Positions 21,498 through 33,155 of a stretch of 64,000 nt of DNA are shown here, one piece after another. The translations under genes and the position numbers were made by a program. This DNA is from Sphaeramia orbicularis (Eukaryota > Chordata > Actinopteri > Kurtiformes > Apogonidae): assembly GCF_902148855.1 (NCBI RefSeq), contig NC_043974.1, positions 21,763,950 through 21,827,949 of the forward strand, written 5' to 3'. How positions within the stretch are numbered: the stretch's first letter is position 1; every line of letters begins with the position of its first letter. Below the pieces are notes generated by a model that worked only from the letters and a program-made list of their open reading frames with translations, made no database searches and was not told the DNA's origin.

Positions 21498-24077
21498 TTA
21501 TTCTTTCCTACTCCTTATTCTAGAATATACACAATGACTCTCTAGATGCTCCTCATGGTGCTGACGTCCACTGTTTCTGTTCAGACTCAGGGCAGCATAG
21601 TGAAGATTATCTGCATTTTGGCCCTGGTAAAGAAAACACTGGTTAATTTTAAAATGTTATTCATTGATCTCAACAGTTCAAAAAGTGGATTTATTATGTT
21701 TTTATTTCACCTACCGCAGTATCATTCAGAGGAGGAGCTCCTGAAAACAACAATATGCAAATGTTGAAGCCAGTTCACTACAAAATGTACAATATATAGA
21801 ATGGTTAGTGTCTGTAAAAATCCTACCTTTGCAGACAGAACAAAGATTTTTTTTCAATCTGTACATGATGAAAGTCAAGATGAGGACAACAACAATGGAA
21901 ATGACCAGTGAAGCGCTCAGGAAGTACACATAGACAGTGTGGAATCCGGTTAAACCTCCTGACAGGGAAGAGAAAAGACTCCATTATAATTTTATTCAGT
22001 AATACCACAGGGTGTTTGGGCAGGGCTTGAAAGTCTTAAAAAGTCTGGAATTGTGTGTGAAAGTCTTAATAAAATATGAAAAAAAGTTCTCCCATAGTCG
22101 AATTTTAGAGTATGTACAAAGACACATCATCTTGTAAGAAAGCGTATAAAAAAAAACTTAGATGATTTCACTCAACGGTCAGTACTGGAATGATTCTAGT
22201 GACACTTGTTTGTGTGATATCCATGCACTTTTGTGATTTTCATATGTTTGAAAACGTTTCTGTCAGTAAAACTTTACTTACTGCAAATTACGCGTTCATT
22301 CATACAGTTAACATCAACTTTAACAGGTACAATGTCAACCAAAAAAGCAGGCAAGCAAGTATAAAAGTACATCTTATTTTTCTCTTCAGATTTTCATTTT
22401 TCACTTGCTTGTGGTTTTTTTCTCCCTGTCTTTTTCGCTGCACTTGCTTGTTGTATGTTGCTGCTGTTAACTGGGAAATTTCCCCACAGTGGGATAAATA
22501 GTATTTTATCTATCTTATATTATCTTATCTTATCTGGTCTTGTCTTATTTTACCTTATATTGTCTTGTCTTATCTTATTTTATCTTTTCTTATCTTGGCG
22601 TGTCCTATTTTATCTTATCGTGTCTTATTTTATCTTATCTTGTCGTGTCTTATCTTATCTTGTCGTGTCTTATTTTATCTTATCTTGTCGTGTCTTATTT
22701 TATCTTATCTTGTCTTATTTTATCTTATCTTGTCTTGTCTCATTTTATCTTATCTTGTCGTGTCTTATCTTATCTTGTCGTGTCTTATTTTATCTTATCT
22801 TGTCTCATTTTATCTTGTCTCATTTTATCTTATCTTGTCGTGTCTTATCTTGTCGTGTCTTATTTTATCTTATCTTGTCTCATTTTATCTTATCTTGTCT
22901 TATCTTATCTTGTCGTGTCTTATTTTTATCTTATCTTGTCTTATCTTATCTTGTGTCTTATTTTATCTTATCTTGTCTTATTTTATCTTATCTTGTCTTA
23001 TCTTATCTTATCGTGTCTTGTCTTATTTTATCTTATCTTGTCTTATTTTATCTTATCTTGTCTTATCTTGTCTTGTCTTATTTGATCTTATCTTGCCTTA
23101 TTTTATCTTATCTTGTCTTATCTTATCGTGTCTTGTCTTATTTTATTTTATCTTGTCTTATCTTGTCTTATTTTATCTTATCTTATCTTATCTTATCTTA
23201 TCTTATCTTATCTTATCTTATCTTATCTTATCTCAGTGCAAAAACATTGTAAGCTGTTATCACAAACCTGAAATCTCCACTCTTGTTCCGTTTCCAAATA
23301 TGATCTCCCCACAGGAGGCCAGAGCGCAGTAGTAAGTCCCGGTATCAGAGGAGCTCGCAGACTCCACTCTCAGACTTAAAGTGCAGTTTTTCACAGATGA
23401 ATCGTCAGAGAGTTTTGCACATTGCCCAGTACTTGGATAGACAATGGCAGGCTGAGATGCACTGTGTCTAAACCAGTAGAAGCTCTGGTCCTGGTCCTCT
23501 GCACATGGTTGGGCGTATATTGTACAGCTTAAATCAATGAGGTCTCCATCCTGAAAGTGTTTCTGAGTTTGCTGCTTCACAACAGCCTGCAGGGGGGTCA
23601 GAGAAGCCTGTACATGAAGGAAAACTCCATCCCCAAACTCAACTGCACTGAATAGTAAAACCCCACAGAAATATGTGGCTGAATCTGATAGCTGGAGGTT
23701 TGTTATTGTAAGGTTGTTATCTCTTCCTGTTCCATGAACTTCAAATCTTTTCATGAAGTCAGAGGTGATCTCTGCATCTTGTTTGTGCATCATCCGATTT
23801 GATATCATTTGAGGCTTTCCTCCTAATGTTTGCTGGTACCAGAAGAAGAAAGTTATAGCGTCATCTTGACAAGAGCATTGCAGAGTCACATTTTCACCAA
23901 CTCGAGCTTTTTTGATCCCACTTTCTTGAATTATATCTTCAGCTGGAACCAGACCTGCGTAAAATAAATACAGGTCAACATAACCCACATTTAGACCTCA
24001 ATGAAACTTAAAGCTGACAGAGGTGGAAAGTACTCACAGATTCTCAAAAATAGCAGCAGAATGTAAGGTGGCATCAT
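21498..24077 (-). CDS. Novel immune-type receptor (NITR) gene 3, inhibitory type
   Basis: Predicted inhibitory receptor of 336 residues. Exons on the minus strand: 24038-24077 (leader, two adjacent ATGs, first at 24075-24077), 23268-23954 (V plus I domains), 21827-21958 (transmembrane), 21715-21740 and 21498-21623 (tail). GT-AG junctions have phases 1, 1, 1, 0. The V domain has GENVTLQCSCQ, FWYQQ, DSATYFC and, unlike genes 1 and 2, a J-like FGDG. The I domain has Cys-rich IYAQPC, DTGTYYCALASCGE and FGNGTRVEI. The helix from YVYFLSASL to FIMY has no charge, then RLKK. The tail has LHYAAL (Tyr near 304) and CVYSRI (Tyr near 328), the second being ITIM-like only. A 0.7-kb TTATC repeat lies in the intron before the transmembrane exon. 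This is the most diverged V domain of the fused-exon genes. Confidence 0.87.
22500..23233. repeat. (TTATC)n-derived satellite tract in a NITR gene 3 intron
   Basis: About 0.73 kb built from TTATC, TTGTC and TTTTATC variants, becoming a pure TTATC run at about 23170-23233. Higher-order blocks such as TCTTATTTTATCTTATCTTG recur. It ends only about 34 bp from the donor site of the ectodomain exon. Long open frames of Leu-Ser-Tyr-Leu type across it are a by-product of the repeat. Confidence 0.95.
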
Positions 24078-24153
24078 CTCTGAAGATCTGCAGTCTGTGT
24101 CGTGTGAGTTGATGGATGTAGACGACTCTTAAAGGAGACGGTGTCTGTTTGTG

Positions 24154-24190
24154 ATTGGCCAGTTCTTTTCCAAAACATCAGTGTGATCAG
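24154..24190 (-). promoter_or_regulatory. Putative proximal promoter of NITR gene 3
   Basis: CCAAT on the minus strand (24154-24158, reading TGGCCAATCAC) is about 77 bp upstream of the ATG. GTGATCAG (24183-24190) lies about 106 bp upstream. Both mirror genes 1 and 2. Confidence 0.5.
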
Positions 24191-24502
24191 GTGACCGGGT
24201 TAATTTAGTTTATTTGGCTCCATCACTGCAGTACACCAGGGGACCAGCAGGTGTGATGTGCTTGTGTGAAGGTGAAGTTGGTGGGTGTTAGTGGGTTTTT
24301 TTATACTTAGAGGTGATTTTTGCATAGTGGGGTAAAAACATGGGGACAGTTTGAGTGAATGAAAGGTCCAGTGGGTTATGAGACAGTGTGTGTGAGATGT
24401 ATTTGCACATGGTTGTATAAGACTCAGTAAATCATGCTGTGGTTAATACACTGCAAATTATTTGGTTCGTACCAAGATTAAAAAACAAACTTAAATTTAG
24501 AA

Positions 24503-25389
24503 CAGTGGCGATTTCTCATAGACTGCAAGGGAAGATCAGCTTCCCCTAAAATTACGAAAATTAAATGGTTAAATATGTACGCTTATGTTGACATTTCATT
24601 GACTACAAATGTGTTAGAACACGTTCATCTCACAGACGAGTTCGTTCAGAATCAGCTTTATCACAAACCAACAGACTCGATGTTGTTCACTTCTCCTCCA
24701 TTCCCGTGTCTCTGCTTTCTCATACGATCTCTGCTCAGTGCATTTGTCCGTAGACGCTCAGCGTCCATGCACTTCAATGGGACTGAGTGGAACAGTTTTT
24801 TTCATTGCCCCAAAACTGGACGGTAATTGGATAAATGCCACAATGTTGTCCTGCCCCCGGACGCTCAGCGTCTCTGGGGGTGAATGGAGCTGTGGGCGGA
24901 GCTCGGCTGGGCTGGACGCCAGGATCCCACGTGCTGATTGGAGGATCAGTCGAAAGGCTGAATCACGTTTGATTGACAGCTATTTTGAGATCAGCTCCTT
25001 CACTGACACAGTTCAGTTTAATACCGTCGCTCATTCTGCTGTGAAATCGAGAGAGAAACCACTAGGAAATTACTTGTTCATTTCTTGCACTGTAAATAAA
25101 ACACACTCATTGGACTTCCTTGTTTCAATTTAACATAATTTCAGCGTTGTCTTGTTTCAGTTCCATAATTTAATAATTTCTTGTTCAAGTTTAATATCGT
25201 TTTGTAGATAGTTAAATCAATCATACTGTCGGCTAGGTCGGAGTGAACTAGCTATCTAGCAAAGGGCACATGATGGCAGACAATGGTAATGGAACGGAAG
25301 GCCGACTTTATGTTTAAATAACTTGACAATTTTTTTGATGTAAGCCGACAATGAGCTTCCCCTCTCTGAAAGACGAGCAGCCGCCACTG
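24503..25389. mobile_element. hAT-type element, CAGTGGCGATTTC family
   Basis: Exact 8-bp duplication ATTTAGAA (24495-24502 and 25390-25397). Ends CAGTGGCGATTTCTC and GAGCAGCCGCCACTG. Both ends also share GCTTCCCC. 887 bp, no transposase recognised. Confidence 0.85.
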
Positions 25390-25917
25390 ATTTAGAAGTA
25401 TTACATCATTTATCTTGTTTTTTTGCCATGAGTAAAGAAATGAAATTGACATGGTGGCCAAAGTGTTAATGCTGTAACCTGGCAATTTTATGGAAAACAA
25501 GATGGATGCCCATTGTCCTCTCCCATGACCTTTGATTGGATTTAAATCCCAGCGCTACTTTGTATAAACCAGTTTTAACTTGGATTGCGTTATTTGCCCC
25601 TGCTCACTCATGCATGAAAACCTGGGTCTGTAAATTTGGACGAATATCCACCAATCCCCTACCGACCGACATCCATAAAAGAGAATTCCAAAAATGATCA
25701 AATGTGGAACTGGGGGTAATTTTTCAAAATGTATAGTTTTTTTTGATACACGCTGTAGTGCACTGACCCGTGGGGATCCACGGGTTCTAGATGTGGTAGT
25801 TTTTATGCTGTTGTGTATTTGTGCATGCTGTATCGTATTTGTCCAGCAGTTACCGCCAAAGCGTTCTGGCCATAGCAACGTGATTGTACAGCTATTGTGT
25901 TCCAAAATTAAAGTAAA

Positions 25918-26700
25918 GTAAAAGTAAGTAAAAGTAAAGTAAAAGTAAGTAAAAGTAAAGTAAAATAAATTTTATTGTCCCCTGGGGTAAATTCATCTTG
26001 GGCACAGTGCTACATATCATTGCTTCACAGACAAGATAAAAAACATCATCACGTGGACACATTATAACAAAAACAGTCAGTCTGCCATATAAACCAGACA
26101 TGGACTACACATGACAATCACAACACAGAACATATAAAGATGCCTAAAGTGCAAAGAGAAAAAGAAAAAAGTGCTAAAGTGCTGTGTGTTTGTTGCACGT
26201 TGCTCTGTTGCACTGGTTCTTAACATTGTTCAGCAGCTTAATGGACATTGGGACAAATGATAATTTGAGACGGTTGGTTCTTCACTTTGGCGTACAAAAT
26301 CTGCTTCCTGATGGAAGAAGTTTGTATTCGGAGGACAATGGATGAGTCGGGTCTGAAGAGATTTTTGTTGCTTGTTTCATGACCGACTGGTTATACAGAT
26401 TATCTATGGATTATACCCTCTCATACCTATAATCTTCGTTGCTGTTTTGTGCATGTTGTCCAGCCTGTTCTTTAGTTGTACTGATAGGTTGCCATTCTAG
26501 GCTGTGATGCCATATCTAATGAGGCTTTCTAAGATAGCTCTGTAAAAAATCAACATAATCTACTTGCTGACCCCATACAGCCTCAGTCGTCTTAAAAAAA
26601 ATACAGTCTTTGCTGCAGTTTGTTGCACAAGTTTTCTATGTGTGGTTTCCAGCAAAGCAGGTTATCAATATGGACCCTTAGGTATGTGTATGTGGCCAGT
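25918..26700 (-). mobile_element. LINE 3' fragment (CR1/L2/Rex-like), reversed
   Basis: The right part, read on the minus strand, gives reverse-transcriptase C-terminal motifs such as HIDNLLCWKPHI, LQQRLYFF and FYRAILESLIRYGI, with several stops. The left end has CCCCTGGGGTAAATTC and a tail of AAGTA units, the usual 3' end of such LINEs. Strongly 5'-truncated and inactive. Confidence 0.7.
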
Positions 26701-26929
26701 TGATCAACAGTCTGGTCTTTGATGACCACTGGCTCGTATGTGGTCAATTACTACTGTCTCCCAAAATATTGGTCCTTATCAAATTGCCGTTTTCGCTAGT
26801 CTGTTCCTCAACCAAAAATACATAACTATGCCAAAGTGCAGCAGCCAGGTCTTTCCGGATTTTGTGTGAATCCCCAGATACACATACATACACGCACACA
26901 CAGAGGCCACTTGGTTTTTATAATATAGA

Positions 26930-27325
26930 TGGGAGAGGAAAAAAGATTAAAAACTAAAATCATAAAAAATGTGAACTTTGACCTATTGTTCCCAAAATGT
27001 AAAAACATCTATTCTGGGTCACTGACAATCTATAAACCCAATTTAGCATTAATTCAACAATTAGTTTTGCTGTTACAGACATTCAAAAGTTTGCCCATTA
27101 TAAGTAAATGGAAAAAAAAAGATTTTAAAAATTCATAAAAAATTTTAGCTTTGACCCACTGTTCCCAAAATGTAATCAGATCTATTCTGGGTCACTGGCA
27201 ATCTATAAACCCAATTTAGTATGAATTGAAGCAATAATTTTGATGCTAGAGTGTTAACAAACAAACAAACTGAACCAAAAACAATACCCCTTGCCTCTCC
27301 TGCGGAGGGGGGGGTGGGGTAATAA
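26930..27325 (-). repeat. Two-unit copy of the ~173-bp tandem-unit element, inverted
   Basis: Reverse complement of the unit seen near 6300 and 17740. Marked by GGGTCACTGACAATC near 27015 and GGGTCACTGGCAATC near 27190, ending GGTGGGGTAATAAC near 27325. Left limit uncertain. Lies about 3 kb upstream of NITR gene 3. Confidence 0.7.
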
Positions 27326-27339
27326 CAAGAAAATATTCT

Positions 27340-28335
27340 ACATGGCATTCTTGTTCGTGTCTGTACACCTTCTCAAACAAAATGGAGAACTTATTGACAT
27401 ATTGCTCTGTAGCGCCTCCAGTGGTCATCATCAGGACAGAGTTCTGTTATTTGTAACAGTTGACAGTCGTCCTTCACAGTTGATAATAAGGAGAAGGAGT
27501 TGAATATTTGCTGTTTTTGATCGTTACATAGTTAAACGCCACTTCTCATGACTGTATATGTGTTTAATGTTGAAGTGTTTGCACTGATGTTTTGTTCACT
27601 TGTTCACATGCTTTAGCTACGACCTAACGTCTTTGTTGAGTTCAATCGCCTGCTGCAGCCAACTTCTACCCAACATACGCAGTGAGGTGTGTGGGACTCA
27701 GACTTGTCTTTTGATGTGTGCGGTCTGAATGCATGCTCTAAAAAACACTGTGGTAAAAGCTGTAAGGTTATTGACTCAGCAGAGACGAGTCCGTACTGAC
27801 CAACGCTCTTCGCACAAACGCCCACGCTTCCTGAGAAATGCACGGCGACAGTAAGACGGCGTAAAAGGTGGGGGTTTCGTAAACAAGTCAGAGGTTAGAC
27901 ATGATAAACATCCTCCTCCTTTTGATGAAGACGATGAGAGAAATCATGTAAAAGGGTGAAACCTTGCTGTTAGGACACAAAACAAGCAAAACAAATAATA
28001 AAAAAAGGAGAATTTAACCGAGTCTATGTTATCTGGAAAGCTATACTGTTTATACTGTGTTCCAGGCAACCCGTAACTCGTGTTTTTCCGACCTTCTACT
28101 GGTGAAAATGCACTGGGATGGCAGTCAAACCTGTGACGTCCCACCCGTGAACTCGTACTAGATCCATGTACTCCCAGTTCCGAGTTCTGACGTCACGTAG
28201 CAACGGCAGCCCCCATGGATGCGGTGTTTATGCAGATTGTTTATGTCAACAAAGTATTGGTCTGATGTTATTTATCTGCATAATCAGCAGCTAGTCTAGT
28301 GTTAGCTAGTTTTCAGTCCATTGTGTGTTAGAATA
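27340..28335. other. Intergenic, nothing firmly recognised
   Basis: Mixed-composition spacer between repeats. No exon-like frame with family motifs. A stretch near 28040-28200 with GTGACGTCCC and TGACGTCACG may be part of an unclassified element, but ends were not found. Confidence 0.4.
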
Positions 28336-28337
28336 AA

Positions 28338-28570
28338 CTAGAAGCACTCGGAGAGCGCAGACCTCCGCCAAGGCAGATCAGTGCTCCAGATTTGGATGAA
28401 AATTTCAGGAAATGTTGATACTGGCACAAGGAACAAATGATTAAATTTTGGTGGTGATTGGGTCTGGGGGGGGGGGGGGGGGGGGGGGGTCATGGTGGGC
28501 TGCGCTGTCTTTTCTAGAAAAGCACTAGGAGGGCGCAGACCTCCGCCAAGGCAGATCAGTGCCCCCCCCC
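28338..28570 (-). repeat. CTCCGCCAAGG-family repeat fragments, copies 2 and 3
   Basis: Two partial copies, each with GCGCAGACCTCCGCCAAGG or a close variant: one near 28338-28446 with an internal reversed segment, the other near 28516-28570. A G homopolymer of about 23 bases lies between them near 28467-28489. Confidence 0.65.
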
Positions 28571-29213
28571 CTATCAACATTTCCTCCTACAAATACCTTG
28601 GCCTGATAATAGACAATAAACTGGACTGGTCTCTGAACACTTTAACATCTGCACCAAGCTACTACAGATGTTTTAGGACTCTGTAGTGGCTAGTGTTGTT
28701 TTTTACGCTGTGATCTGCTGGGGGGTAGTGGCAGCAAGAGGAACATCCAGCGCCTGAATAAGATCATTAAGAAGGCGGGCTCTGTGGTGGACCTGAAGCT
28801 GGACTCCGTAGAAGAAGTGACAGAGCAGAGAACCCTCTCCAGACTGAAGGCGATCATGCATAATGTCAACCACCCATTATGCAGGGTCCTGAGCCAGCAG
28901 AGGAGCACCTTCAGCAACAGACTGCACCCACTGAGCTGCTCCACCACTAGATATGCGAGGTCGTTTGTCCCTCATGCAATAAGACTATATAACTGTTAAA
29001 GTGGGAGGGGAGGTGGGAGGAGACAGGAGGAGGAGCAACTGGGTGGGGGTGTATAGGAGGTAGAAGCTCAGGAACACTTCTGTCCTTGGGTGGGTTTCTT
29101 TGATTTAATGTTTTTATGCTTTTATGTGACAGGTAGAAAACACATCTTGTCTTTTAAGTCTACCTCTTTTTAATCTAAGTTATTCACAGCTACTTATACT
29201 CTGCATTTATTTA

Positions 29214-29611
29214 TACTAGTCAACATTTGCTAGGGATCAGTTTTATATTTGCACAATAATTGATGTATAATATTTTGGGTGACTTCATATATTATGTGTG
29301 TACTTTGGCTAGTCATGTAAAGAAAAATGGACCAAAAGGTAAAAAAACATAAATTTTTATTGCACTTTCTGGCAAAAGGGTGATACAACCCTAGAAATTA
29401 GAGTTCACAACAATTACTCTTCCAATTTTGTTTCACTGAAACCACTCAGAATGTTCAGAAACACATATGGTGTGATGTCAATAATGTGTGTGGCCACCAT
29501 CCGCATCCGCAGGCTGTACTCCACTGGGAAAGTAAATTTTCAAGTTTCCAGAATTACACCCCCGAATATAGCAAAGTTATAGTCCTGATCCCTAGCAAAT
29601 GTTGACTAGTG
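29214..29611. mobile_element. Tc1/mariner-type MITE, CACTAGTCAACATTTGC ends
   Basis: Flanked by TA at 29212-29213 and 29612-29613. Arms of about 26 bp are near perfect: TAGTCAACATTTGCTAGGG on the left and its complement on the right. The first C is changed to T at the left end. 398 bp, non-coding. Confidence 0.85.
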
Positions 29612-29678
29612 TATTTATTGTGTGCAATGTGACCGCATTTTGTATTTTCAATTTCCCCTAGGGGATTAATAAAGTAAA

Positions 29679-29816
<138 letters not shown>

Positions 29817-29819
29817 TTT

Positions 29820-31277
29820 AATTTTTGTGTTAGAGCATTTAATTAATTGGTTGTAATTGGGGTGTGAAGGGGATTTTAAGCAATATAGCAAAAAATGTTC
29901 CAGGAAAACATCTCGCACCCCACTTTTAATAGTTAGCTATACACAACTAGCTATAAAGTCATACTGTATAAAGTCAGACAAACCAAACCAAATACATGCA
30001 AAGATAATACAAAATGAAAACAAAACCAAGTGCAAAACTACATATACAGGAAGTACAAAGCAAAAAAAACAAAACAAAAAAACAAACATAAATGTATACC
30101 TGATGAAATGATGCAAAACAATTACAATACCACACCAACATAAGTAAATAACAAGATGCAAATCACATACAAAGCAAAATGTAAAAACGTGTAACTGTTC
30201 ATATGATCTCATGAATAAATGAATATAATCCTGTCCTTTCATTCCAACTTCACACTCTTCAAACTGGTCTGATGGGATTTCTTTTTGCGTAAAATCTTTA
30301 AAATTTAGCCTTTTTTTTTGTCTTTCTTTAAAAAATCTCTATTGCTCAGTCATGTGTACAAATAATTTCTTCAGCAGTTGCACTAAAATTTGTCAGCTGT
30401 TTCTCTATTTTGCTGCTTTATCATTTGGATTCAGTCGAGTCGAGATGCGGCAAATACCGCTGTGGTTTCCTAAACCACAGTTTTTACTTTTCACACACGT
30501 CACAGTATCTTTCTCCAGTTTTTGGACCAGAATGCGTCAGTGATCAGACAGAAGGACTGGGCTTCCTGTGTGCAGTTTCTCCTGTCCTTCAGCTTGGTCT
30601 TGTTTCCACTGTGCTGTTACCTTTAACAGCTGAATTGAGGTCAGTTATGGGTAGATATGCTTTCTCCTCTTACACTGCACAGATAAGAACGAGGGCCTTT
30701 TTTGTGGCTTGTGGTGCGTCGTGTTTGCTCGTCTCTTCTTTAATGTGCTTCAGTGACATACAGTCGATGCATCTGAAGGTGGAGTTGAGAGCAAAGACGT
30801 GCAGTGCAACGCAAATGTAGTCTCCTACGTCTGTGTGGTGTGGATGGGTTGCCTTTGTTCTTCTGTTGACTTTAAAAAGGTGTGGCAGAGTGTGTGTGTT
30901 ATCTTAATAGACCCGTGGGAGTAAAAATAACCAAAAGGCTCAACAATCACAGAGCCCAGGCCTTGTGAAAGGACTGCAACTAATATATGTGCAACAGTTT
31001 ATGCCGCTTACAGTTAAAACCCACCTACGCATCCTGTTCGAACCGGAGACAGGGGAGAGATAAAGGTGAGAAAACCACCGGGGATGAAGTCGAACGCTAC
31101 ATGACAACTTGACCAGAGCCTGAACACAGAAGTTTTTTTTTTTCTTTTCAGTTTTCACATTAGTCAGTTGGCTGTAAAAAGTTGTCTCTGTGTTTAGGAG
31201 GTGTTTTAGAACCTTTTTTTTTTTTTTTTTTTGAAGCTTAAGTTATTCTTATTTTTTTGGGTGATTCATAAAGAAGG
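29820..31277. other. Intergenic, nothing recognised
   Basis: AT-rich sequence between LINE and hAT elements. Translations in all frames show no family motifs. No splice-linked immunoglobulin exon was found. Confidence 0.45.
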
Positions 31278-31285
31278 GTTAAGAA

Positions 31286-31836
31286 TAGGGTTGTAAGAAA
31301 ATATTGGTGCTGCAATTTCATTTCACAATACTGTATCGATATCATGAAGTATTGTATCGATATTTTTAAGTATTTTTTCAAATGCAGATATTGTGATGGT
31401 TCATTTTGGGGTTTTTTTGTTTTTCTTTTTTGCTTATATTTTCTTTATCATTATTTAACACTCTTTTATTAAATAATGTTAGTTCCTTTGTTGGAATTGC
31501 ACAAAAATAATGTTCTGATGTTAGTTCTGCACTAATAGAATATGAACATTTGAACAGGATCTTAAACTGTAATGTCTGTAAAACAGAATTTAAGTTTTAA
31601 CAGGAAAATTTTGTGATATAGCATCAGATCCTGTTGTGATCAAATAAAAATGTGTTTAGTATTTGTGCATATTTCTGGTGTAATTAAATTTTTCGAGGAA
31701 ATGGTCATTTTTAAAAAAGAAACAAACAAAAAACTGCCTTTTTAACAGTGTCATGATATATCGTGATATATCGTATTGTGATCTTAGTATTGTGATTTGT
31801 ATCATATCACCTGATTGTTGCCAATACACACCCCTA
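31286..31836. mobile_element. hAT-type MITE, TAGGGTTGTAAG family
   Basis: Flanks GTTAAGAA (31278-31285) and GTTAGGAA (31837-31844) match at 7 of 8. Ends TAGGGTTGTAAG and ACACACCCCTA. Inverted ATCGATA/ATATCG-rich arms. 551 bp. Confidence 0.75.
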
Positions 31837-32320
31837 GTTAGGAATGATTAAAAATATGTCGAGTTTAATTGAATTTGACTGTGATAGAGATTCCAGAAGT
31901 ACAAGAGTACACTGTAAAAAATGTGTGAATGTAAGAAGGCCTTCAGTCATTTACTAAAAAGAATGAAATAATCTTGTTGGGCTTGTTTTTCATTCATTAA
32001 TTTTGTCTCAGTAGAACAGCTAATATATATTTTTAGTGACTGATATTACTTTTTGTCTTTAAAAGCATAACATGGTTAAAATCTGGCTCATTTTTTCATA
32101 GTTTTAATACCCATCATGGACTTTCACAGACAAATGTTAACTCTAATTTTAAAAACTCCAGCCAAGTAAAATGTGTTTACCCTGTTTAAGTTCTATTTAA
32201 GAGTATTTAGCATCTGTCTAATGGGGTTTGCACAGTTTTTTATTTGGTTGAACTTGTACTGAGAAAGTTTCAGCTCCTAAATAAATGTGTAATTACTATA
32301 ATGATGTCAGCAGCAGCAAA

Positions 32321-32325
32321 GTTTC

Positions 32326-32356
<31 letters not shown>

Positions 32357-32692
32357 GTCTGTCTTTTTTTCTTTCTTTCTGTCACTCTGTCTGTTGTTTT
32401 TTCTTTTTTCTGTCTGTCTTTCTTTTTTCTGTCTGTCTGTCCATCCATCTCTTTCTTTCTTTTTTTTTCTGTCTGTCTGTTGGTCGGTCAGTCGGTCTGT
32501 CTTTCTTTTTTCTTTTTTCTGTCTGTCTTTCTGTCTGTCTGTCTGTCTGTCCATCCATCTGTCTTTCTTTTTTTTCCTTTGTCTGTCTGTCTTTCTTTTT
32601 TCTCTGTCTATCTGTCTGTCTTTCTTTCTTTCTTTCTTTCCTTTTTTTCTCTCTGTCTTGTCTCTTTTCTTTTTTTTTTTTTTTCCTTCGGG
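32321..32692. repeat. Pyrimidine-strand low-complexity tract (CTTT, CTGT)n
   Basis: About 370 bp of CTTT, CTGT and T-rich units with no purine-rich interruption longer than a few bases. Open frames rich in Phe-Leu-Ser or, on the other strand, Lys-Arg-Asp are products of composition. Confidence 0.93.
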
Positions 32693-33155
32693 GTCTTTTG
32701 GGGTCAAGGACAGTTTGTTTTTGTGTCAGTCGACCACATCAGAACCTCCAGATGCATCACTCTGTGGGCGGCTGTCGCATGTCACAAATAAACAGGACAT
32801 ACCATCTATGTGCGCCCTTAAAATGCTCCAATCTGCAGTTTTTATCACAGTGCTTTCTCTAAATCATTTTTTTCCTAGCCAAACCTCTTTGTTGGTTGTT
32901 AGTTCAATATTTTCCTTTTCTTCTGTATAAAATCCCAGGTTGCAGAGTTAAAGGATTTGTGTGATACATAGGTAGACTGTTGCCCCCTGCTGACCCAGAA
33001 TTTAACTGTTCACCAGCAGATCATGACAAAGACAGTATTAGAATATTAGAACAGACTTCAAATATCCTGTTAAATGAGCTGGATCAGATACTGCTATAGC
33101 TGGAGGGTACAGAAGCTGTTGTTGGTGGGATGCAGAGTTCGATTTGCAGCAGAAA

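Noticed and set aside
22455-23332. Overlapping open frames of 180-265 codons rich in Leu, Ser, Tyr and Ile
   Set aside because: They are translations of the TTATC satellite in three frames. There is no start context or family match, and the tract is intronic in NITR gene 3.
32244-32930. Phe-Leu-Ser-rich and Lys-Arg-Asp-rich open frames on opposite strands
   Set aside because: Products of a pyrimidine-rich microsatellite; composition explains the lack of stops.
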